A stretch of 11,276 nt of DNA from Candidatus Moraniibacteriota bacterium (GTDB taxonomy: Bacteria; Patescibacteriota; Minisyncoccia; Moranbacterales; GCA-2747515). The notes below the pieces were generated by a model that saw nothing but the letters and a program-made list of their open reading frames with translations, did not search any database and had not been told where the DNA came from. The position numbers were made by a program, and so were the translations under genes. Of this stretch, positions 6,349 to 11,276 are shown piece by piece. Within the stretch, counting starts at the first letter, position 1, and every line of letters starts with the position of its first letter. The stretch is from assembly GCA_027039165.1 (NCBI GenBank), contig JALWEZ010000131.1:1-11276 (forward strand). The letters are read 5' to 3'.

Positions 6349-8580
6349 TTGAAAAAAATAAGAAAAATAAATTATTCATTTACCTTCAGAGCACTGATTT
6401 TGCTTGTATTTTTTGTTTGTGTATTTAATTTTAAAAATAATGTTTTTTTTCAAAATGCTCATGCTTTCGATGGTGTTGTTGATAATCATGGAAATCTTTC
6501 AATGAACACTGGTTTAGAACCGGATTTACCTTCTGTTGGTGATTATATTTCAGGAAAAATTGCTGACTTAATTAAATACCTTATCCATATTTTCTTTGTT
6601 GTACCCTTCTCATGGCTTACAACTTTTGGTGCAGACATTTCTGGAAAGTTAATGGATCCCGCTATTCTTAATTCAATTTTCTTGGAAAAGGGTAGTAGTA
6701 CAGTATTGTATAACATTTGGATTTTTGTAAGAGATATCTTTAATGTGTTTTTTATATTTGTTTTGCTTTTTAGTGCTTTTGCTACAGTTTTTCAAGTGCA
6801 AAAATATCATTTATTAAAAAGTAATGTTTTAGTAATGATAATTATTATGGCATTACTAGTTAATTTTTCTTGGCCCATTACTCGAGCAATTATGGACGCT
6901 GGTAACATTAGTATGTATTATTTAATTGATACTTTTTTAGAAGTTCCTGAAAACTCTGATAAGGGCGCTCAATTATTTGGAGCACTTGTTGATGGTACTG
7001 GCTTAATTAAAATGCTTACTTTGAGTGGAGACGCTCAACAAAAAGCCTATGATAATGCTTCTGTTGTTGATCAAATGGTTTCTACTGTATTTTTGTTATT
7101 TTTTGCTATTACATTCTTAACAATTGCAATAATTTTTCTTGTGCGAACAGCTCTATTTGTTTTATTGCTTATTTTATCTCCAATTGGCTTTGCTGCTGCT
7201 ATTTTTCCTGGCACAAAAAAATTTGCAGATATGTGGTGGAGTAATATGCTAAAATGGACATTTATTGGTCCTATTATGGTATTTACACTAGTTATTTCGA
7301 CTAAATACATAATGACAATGCGCTCTCTGTCTCTTAGTCTATATAATGGAGCAGGCTATTCTAGTAATTCTGTTGTAAATAATGCAATTATTTATGTCTC
7401 AGGACTTGTAATGCTTTGGTCTGGAATGACTGCAGCTAATAAGATGGGTGGAAGTGTTGCTGGCGCAGTAACTAGTAGAGCCACTAAATTTAGAAATATG
7501 GGGCTTAGAGCTCCTTATAGAGGAATTAGGAAAGTAGGAGGTATTGTTGCACCTGCAATGATTTATGGCGTAGGAAATGTTATAGGCGGTAAAACAGTTG
7601 GAACAGTTTCTGGGAAGTTACATAAGATAAAAGACTCTGTATACAATACACCCAAAGAAGCCTATGAGAAGCAAAGAGAACGTTCAGCTAAACTTGCTCA
7701 AGATGGTCATATAGCAAGTAGTGTAGATAAAGAAGAACAAAGAGAATATGAAAAAACTCTTTCGGAAGTACCAAATACAGATCTTTTAATAGCTAAAGCT
7801 CAAAAAGAAAACAAAAATGAAAACGAAAGAAAAGCAGCTAGAGCATTATTACAAAAAAAATATGAAGATGGAGATAAAACTAAGAAATCTAGAATTGAAA
7901 CAGAGGAACACTTAATAGGAGCACTAAATGCTGTGAGAGATGACACTAAAGCTATGGAGAAAATTTTTAAAGTTGCGTCAAAAGATATATTTAAAAATTC
8001 TCATGCTAGTTTATACAAAAAAATAAAAACTGCACTAGAAAAAGACCTTTTAACTATGAATACTAATGATCCAAATTATGCTATTGAGGAAACAAAAGTC
8101 AAAAAACAACTAAAACTTCTTAGAAAAAGTTTCGCAGATAACAAGAGAGCAGATGTTGTATATGATCATTATTTATCAGAAGGAGCTACTTCACAAGTAT
8201 CACTATCAAATGCTACTTCTAGCTTAAAAACTGTCTCCGATATAGCTAAACAGAAAAAACTATTAGACCGCGTCAACTCAGATGCTACTATAAAAACATA
8301 CACTGACGCTATAATAGAAAGTCCAACTCTTAGAAACGCACTCTTAAGTAAATTAGATACGAAATTAAGAAGTAAATTTAATCCTTATGTAAATACAGTA
8401 GTAGCTAATGAAAAAACTAGAGCTTCATACAAAAAAGAATTAGCGATAATAAACAAAGAATTGAAAGCTTTGAATTATATAAATCCTTTGAGTCCAAATG
8501 ATACGATTAGAAAAACACATTTAGAAGCTAGAAAAACACATTTAGAAGGTTGGCTAAGAGTTAATCCACCTGTAATGTAA
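6349..8580 (+). CDS. VirB6/TrbL-type T4SS inner-membrane protein, paralogue C
   Basis: This 743-residue third paralogue is again a predicted channel component. The signal peptide is well formed: MKKIRK, a hydrophobic stretch at about 15-27 and cleavage likely after AHA39. The mature N-terminus is short and cysteine-free, unlike that of paralogue B. The core shows R128-D129, NFSWP at 172-176, SPIGF at 277-281, FPGT at 286-289 and WW at 296-297. The hydrophilic tail (about 420-743) is homologous to that of paralogue B, sharing KNENERKAA, DTKA, DIFK, a PLSPND motif and the closing RK..LE.RK..LE. Near the end a 21-base tandem duplication encodes RKTHLEA/RKTHLEG. The TTG start is chosen because it gives the MKK signal-peptide terminus and no better in-frame start lies upstream. 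It sits alone between two gaps, each holding an extended -10, so it may form its own transcription unit. Confidence 0.86.
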   Translation: MKKIRKINYSFTFRALILLVFFVCVFNFKNNVFFQNAHAFDGVVDNHGNLSMNTGLEPDLPSVGDYISGKIADLIKYLIHIFFVVPFSWLTTFGADISGKLMDPAILNSIFLEKGSSTVLYNIWIFVRDIFNVFFIFVLLFSAFATVFQVQKYHLLKSNVLVMIIIMALLVNFSWPITRAIMDAGNISMYYLIDTFLEVPENSDKGAQLFGALVDGTGLIKMLTLSGDAQQKAYDNASVVDQMVSTVFLLFFAITFLTIAIIFLVRTALFVLLLILSPIGFAAAIFPGTKKFADMWWSNMLKWTFIGPIMVFTLVISTKYIMTMRSLSLSLYNGAGYSSNSVVNNAIIYVSGLVMLWSGMTAANKMGGSVAGAVTSRATKFRNMGLRAPYRGIRKVGGIVAPAMIYGVGNVIGGKTVGTVSGKLHKIKDSVYNTPKEAYEKQRERSAKLAQDGHIASSVDKEEQREYEKTLSEVPNTDLLIAKAQKENKNENERKAARALLQKKYEDGDKTKKSRIETEEHLIGALNAVRDDTKAMEKIFKVASKDIFKNSHASLYKKIKTALEKDLLTMNTNDPNYAIEETKVKKQLKLLRKSFADNKRADVVYDHYLSEGATSQVSLSNATSSLKTVSDIAKQKKLLDRVNSDATIKTYTDAIIESPTLRNALLSKLDTKLRSKFNPYVNTVVANEKTRASYKKELAIINKELKALNYINPLSPNDTIRKTHLEARKTHLEGWLRVNPPVM
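8508..8549 (+). repeat. 21-bp in-frame tandem duplication at the 3' end of VirB6-like C
   Basis: Two copies of a 21-base unit (8508-8528 and 8529-8549) differ only in the last base (C versus G). They encode consecutive seven-residue repeats, RKTHLEA and RKTHLEG. Paralogue B has the same seven-residue periodicity here (RKQALER, RKNTLKS) but without near-identical DNA. The protein-level repeat is therefore older and the DNA copies in this gene look recently made or homogenised. Confidence 0.85.
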
Positions 8581-8642
8581 AAATATAAATCATAGACAAA
8601 ATATGATAGTTACTTTGATTTAATTAGCCTAGTGAATTCTAA

Positions 8643-8653
8643 TGTGGTATAAT
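8643..8653 (+). promoter_or_regulatory. Extended -10 promoter before the split VirB4 genes
   Basis: TGTGG followed by TATAAT (8648-8653) is the third occurrence of the TGTGnTATAAT pattern upstream of a non-ATG start. The nearest -35-like hexamer at usual spacing is poor. Transcription would start near 8660, leaving a very short, AT-rich leader of about 34 bases before the GTG at 8694. Confidence 0.5.
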
Positions 8654-8667
8654 AATAGTAAAATTAG

Positions 8668-8689
8668 ATTAAATATAAATTAAATATAA
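8668..8689 (+). repeat. Two exact 11-bp direct repeats in the leader before the GTG start
   Basis: ATTAAATATAA occurs at 8668-8678 and again at 8679-8689, directly upstream of the GTG start at 8694. It occupies the place where a ribosome binding site would be expected. It may be an unstructured A/U-rich translation enhancer or simply low-complexity sequence. Confidence 0.45.
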
Positions 8690-8693
8690 AATT

Positions 8694-9371
8694 GTGGAAC
8701 TCTTATCAACCAACAAAGCGATGAACTCTAGTACAACTAGATTCGTAGATATAAAATCTCTAGAAGATGGTGTTGTACGTTTAAAAAACGGAAATTTACG
8801 TAGTGTTTTATTGGTTTCATCTATTAACTTTGATTTAAAATCTTCCGACGAGCAAGATGCTATAATAATGGCCTATCAAAATTTTTTAAATTCTCTTGAT
8901 TTTCCAATTCAAATAGTTATAAGTTCTAGAAAATTAAACATCGCTCCATATATAAACAAGGTAGATCGATCAGCGAAAGTACAGCACAATGAACTTCTGC
9001 GTCTGCAAACACTAGAATACAAATCTTTCATAGAAAGTCTAACTGAAAGAATAAATATAATGAGCAAATTTTTTTACATCATAGTTCCATTTGCACCTAT
9101 AGAAAAAGGTGGTGATGGTATATTGGACAAAATAAGTTCTGCATTCGGAAAAAATGCTGATTCTAGAAAACAAGAATTATATGAAACTAATAAGAATCAA
9201 CTATGGCAAAGAGTTGATCACGTAGCAGCTGCTTTAAATGGTACAGGGTTACATTTTACAGCATTAAACACTGAAGAACTCATAGAATTATTTTATAATT
9301 CATATAACCCCTCAGCTTTTGTAAAGAAAGCTTTAAAAGATTTAGATAAAACTGAAATTACTCGAATATAA
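8694..9371 (+). CDS. TraC-like N-terminal domain protein of a split VirB4
   Basis: This 225-residue soluble protein corresponds to the N-terminal domain of VirB4/TraC ATPases and has no nucleotide-binding motif of its own. Visible features are an opening RFVDIKSLEDGVVRLKNG (16-33), a beta-rich stretch with SVLLVSSINFDLKS (37-50), DEQDAIIMAYQNFLNSLDFP (52-71), a FFYIIVPF strand (126-133) and the closing LNTEELIELFYNSYNP pattern (191-206), which is typical of the end of this domain. In many Patescibacteria this domain is encoded as its own gene upstream of the motor gene (recalled, not checked). It would pair with the ATPase at 9387, perhaps docking it to PrgI and VirB6-like partners. The GTG start is the first usable codon in frame; no Shine-Dalgarno is present. 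Only one in-frame TAA and five sense codons separate it from the ATG of the ATPase gene. Confidence 0.82.
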   Translation: MELLSTNKAMNSSTTRFVDIKSLEDGVVRLKNGNLRSVLLVSSINFDLKSSDEQDAIIMAYQNFLNSLDFPIQIVISSRKLNIAPYINKVDRSAKVQHNELLRLQTLEYKSFIESLTERINIMSKFFYIIVPFAPIEKGGDGILDKISSAFGKNADSRKQELYETNKNQLWQRVDHVAAALNGTGLHFTALNTEELIELFYNSYNPSAFVKKALKDLDKTEITRI

Positions 9372-9386
9372 ATCAATAAAATAATT

Positions 9387-11216
9387 ATGTTATTCAAAAA
9401 GAAAAAAAAAGGAAACACTAAAAAGAAATCATCTAATGACGCTTCTGAAGAAAAATTTTTTAATCAAGGGATTTCTACCGTTCGAGATTTAATTGCTCCG
9501 AGCGCTGTAGATATAGAAGCTTCTTATATTCAAGTCGGTGGTTCATTAGCTAAAACTATTTATGTTATAACTTATCCTAGATTTCTAAATAACAACTGGT
9601 TTTCTCCTATAGTTAATATAGATTTTCCGATGGACATTGCAATGTTTATACATCCAGCAGAAACATCGACAGTCCTTAGAAAATTAAAAACTTCAGCAAC
9701 GCATATTCAATCACGAATGAATCTAGAAGCTGAAAGTGGTAAAATTAGAGATCCTCTCCTTGAAGCTGCGATGGATAACGTTGAAGACCTAAGAGATAGA
9801 TTGCAGATGGGAACAGAACGTTTCTTTCGGTTTGGTTTATACTTAACTTTCTATGCTGAAGATAAAGAACAATTAAGAAAATACACAAATGAAGTAACTG
9901 CTATCTTGGAATCACAATTAGTGTACACAAAAACTTCTATATTAAGAATGGAACATGGTTTTATGTCTACACTTCCACTCGCTGAAGACAAACTTAATGC
10001 TGGTACGAATCTAAATACTGCACCACTTTCTACTATGTTTCCATTTGTTAGTGCTGATTTATCTTCTAATGAGGGACTTTTATATGGAATCAATAGACAC
10101 AATAACAGTTTGATATTATTTGATAGATTCAACATGGAAAATGCAAATATGGTGATTTTTGCAAAGTCTGGTTCTGGAAAAAGTTATTTTGTTAAACTTG
10201 AAATACTTAGATCCATGATGTTTGGAACTAATGTTATTGTGATAGATCCTGAAAGTGAATACGAACACCTTTGTCAATCTGTTAGTGGAACGTTTGTGCA
10301 TATTTCACTTGGCTCAGATGCTCACATAAATCCATTTGAAATTCCAAGAATTTCCAAAGATTCTAGAACTGAAGATGTCTTTAGAAATACAGTAGCAGGA
10401 ATTATAGGTCTACTACATATAATGCTTGGCTCAGTTACAGCTGAAGAAGATACAGTACTGGAAAATGCTATAAGAGAAACTTACGCTGTAAGAGATATAA
10501 CAGAAACAACTGATTTTAGTCAAAAAACACATTCCGACTATCCGACGCTTAACGATTTACATGAAGTTTTAGCTAACATGGATGGATCTGAATCATTAGC
10601 TATGAGACTTCAAAAATACACTGAAGGTGTTTTTTCTGGTTTTTTGAATAATTATACAAATATTCAAATTCACAATCAAATAGTAGTTTTTAATATAAGA
10701 GACTTAGAAGACGAATTGAGACCTATCGCAATGTACCTCATACTACAATTTATATGGAATGAAATGCGTGTAAACTTAACTAAAAGACTAGTAGTTGTTG
10801 ATGAGGCTTGGGTTATGATGCAAAATGAAGATGCTGCAAGCTTTTTGTATGGAATTGCTAAAAGATGTAGGAAATATTATACAGGATTAACTACTATCAC
10901 TCAGGATATAGCTGACTTTTTGACAAATAGATATGGAAAACCAATTGTTACTAACTCATCTATGCAGTTACTTCTCAAGCAATCTCCTTCTTCTGTTGAT
11001 ATATTATCTGAAACTTTTTATCTCACAAACCATGAAAAATTTCTATTATTAGAGAGTAATGTAGGAGAAGGGATATTTTTTGCTGGTACAAAGCATGCTG
11101 CAATTAAAGTTATAGCCTCTTATGGAGAAGATCAAATTATAACATCTGACCCAAGACAATTACTCGAAATTGCGAACGCAAAAAAAGAACTAGAAGAAGC
11201 TCAGAGAATGCAGTAA
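9387..11216 (+). CDS. virB4: VirB4-family T4SS ATPase (motor part)
   Basis: This 609-residue P-loop ATPase would power T4SS assembly or substrate transport at the cytoplasmic face. After a lysine-rich leader (K4-K14), the VirB4/TraC middle region begins at IAPSAVDIE (36-44) and continues through YPRF and the RDRLQMGTERFFRFGLY stretch. The nucleotide-binding domain has Walker A AKSGSGKS (259-266, K265), VIVIDPESEYEHL with D287, INPFE from I314, Walker B VVVDEAW with D472-E473, and a TTITQDIADF motif with Q506. All motor motifs are intact. The usual VirB4 length of about 800 residues is reached only by adding the 225-residue protein encoded just upstream. The ATG start lies 15 bases after that gene and in the same frame, with no Shine-Dalgarno. 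A run of nine A occurs at codons 6-8. VirD4-type coupling proteins are a less likely alternative because the conserved middle region is VirB4-like. Confidence 0.93.
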   Translation: MLFKKKKKGNTKKKSSNDASEEKFFNQGISTVRDLIAPSAVDIEASYIQVGGSLAKTIYVITYPRFLNNNWFSPIVNIDFPMDIAMFIHPAETSTVLRKLKTSATHIQSRMNLEAESGKIRDPLLEAAMDNVEDLRDRLQMGTERFFRFGLYLTFYAEDKEQLRKYTNEVTAILESQLVYTKTSILRMEHGFMSTLPLAEDKLNAGTNLNTAPLSTMFPFVSADLSSNEGLLYGINRHNNSLILFDRFNMENANMVIFAKSGSGKSYFVKLEILRSMMFGTNVIVIDPESEYEHLCQSVSGTFVHISLGSDAHINPFEIPRISKDSRTEDVFRNTVAGIIGLLHIMLGSVTAEEDTVLENAIRETYAVRDITETTDFSQKTHSDYPTLNDLHEVLANMDGSESLAMRLQKYTEGVFSGFLNNYTNIQIHNQIVVFNIRDLEDELRPIAMYLILQFIWNEMRVNLTKRLVVVDEAWVMMQNEDAASFLYGIAKRCRKYYTGLTTITQDIADFLTNRYGKPIVTNSSMQLLLKQSPSSVDILSETFYLTNHEKFLLLESNVGEGIFFAGTKHAAIKVIASYGEDQIITSDPRQLLEIANAKKELEEAQRMQ

Positions 11217-11242
11217 ATATTTTTAATTTTTAAATTATTATT

Positions 11243-11276
11243 GTGTCTAAGAATAATAAATCCGAAAGAACACAAA
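11243..11276 (+). CDS. Possible start of the next gene, truncated by the window edge
   Basis: A GTG at 11243 opens a frame reading MSKNNKSERTQ up to the window end. It lies 26 bases after the VirB4 stop in AT-rich sequence without a Shine-Dalgarno, as for the other genes here. A lysine/asparagine-rich opening is plausible for the next member of the operon, but 11 codons cannot prove a gene. A TTG at 11242 in another frame is an alternative. No product can be suggested. Confidence 0.35.
   Translation, partial: MSKNNKSERTQ

Noticed and set aside
8589..8607. A 6-bp stem (ATCATA / TATGAT, 7-base loop) after VirB6-like C, considered as a terminator.
   Set aside because: The stem is short and AT-rich, with no following T-run, so it is too weak to call as an intrinsic terminator.

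Overview
This AT-rich window (roughly 30% GC by eye) carries most of a minimal type IV secretion (T4SS) or conjugation-like locus, with every gene on the + strand. The gene set fits the reduced T4SS loci of Patescibacteria (Candidate Phyla Radiation): large VirB6/TrbL-type membrane proteins with an SPIGF..FPGT..MWW core, a PrgI-family small membrane protein, and a VirB4 ATPase split into a TraC-like N-terminal protein and a separate motor protein. No outer-membrane core proteins (VirB7/9/10) are seen, as expected for a monoderm-like envelope. All seven complete genes end in TAA and have no in-frame TGA, so nothing suggests the TGA=Gly code of Gracilibacteria/Absconditabacteria. The lineage call is inference from gene content.

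Layout: 2-199 is the C-terminal remnant of an IS982-like transposase, broken before the final catalytic region. From 200 to 307 there is a strong promoter region. Genes then follow as VirB6-like A (308-2524), VirB6-like B (2541-4784), an unrecognised soluble protein (4812-5804) and PrgI (5827-6264). After an 84-nt gap with a promoter-like -10 comes VirB6-like C (6349-8580). After a 113-nt gap with a second such -10 come the VirB4 N-terminal protein (8694-9371) and the VirB4 ATPase (9387-11216). A possible next gene starts at 11243. No gap exceeds 300 bases, and I see no convincing intrinsic terminator, so the units may be joined by read-through.

How the genes fit together: VirB4 would energise assembly or transport. 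PrgI (a VirB3-like partner) and the VirB6-like proteins would form the inner-membrane platform. The 330-residue protein is embedded between them and may be an accessory cytoplasmic component. There is no relaxase, no VirD4 coupling protein and no cell-wall hydrolase in the window, so the substrate (DNA or protein) is unknown.

Most notable points: (i) three VirB6 paralogues in one locus, with near-identical membrane cores but divergent cytosol-type tails and different exported N-termini, one carrying four cysteines; (ii) the three genes behind promoters start with TTG, TTG and GTG, the four internal genes with ATG, and none has a Shine-Dalgarno; (iii) a shared TGTGnTATAAT extended -10 before each unit; (iv) the two VirB4 halves lie in one reading frame separated by a single UAA; (v) a consensus promoter whose -35 overlaps the stop codon of the broken transposase.
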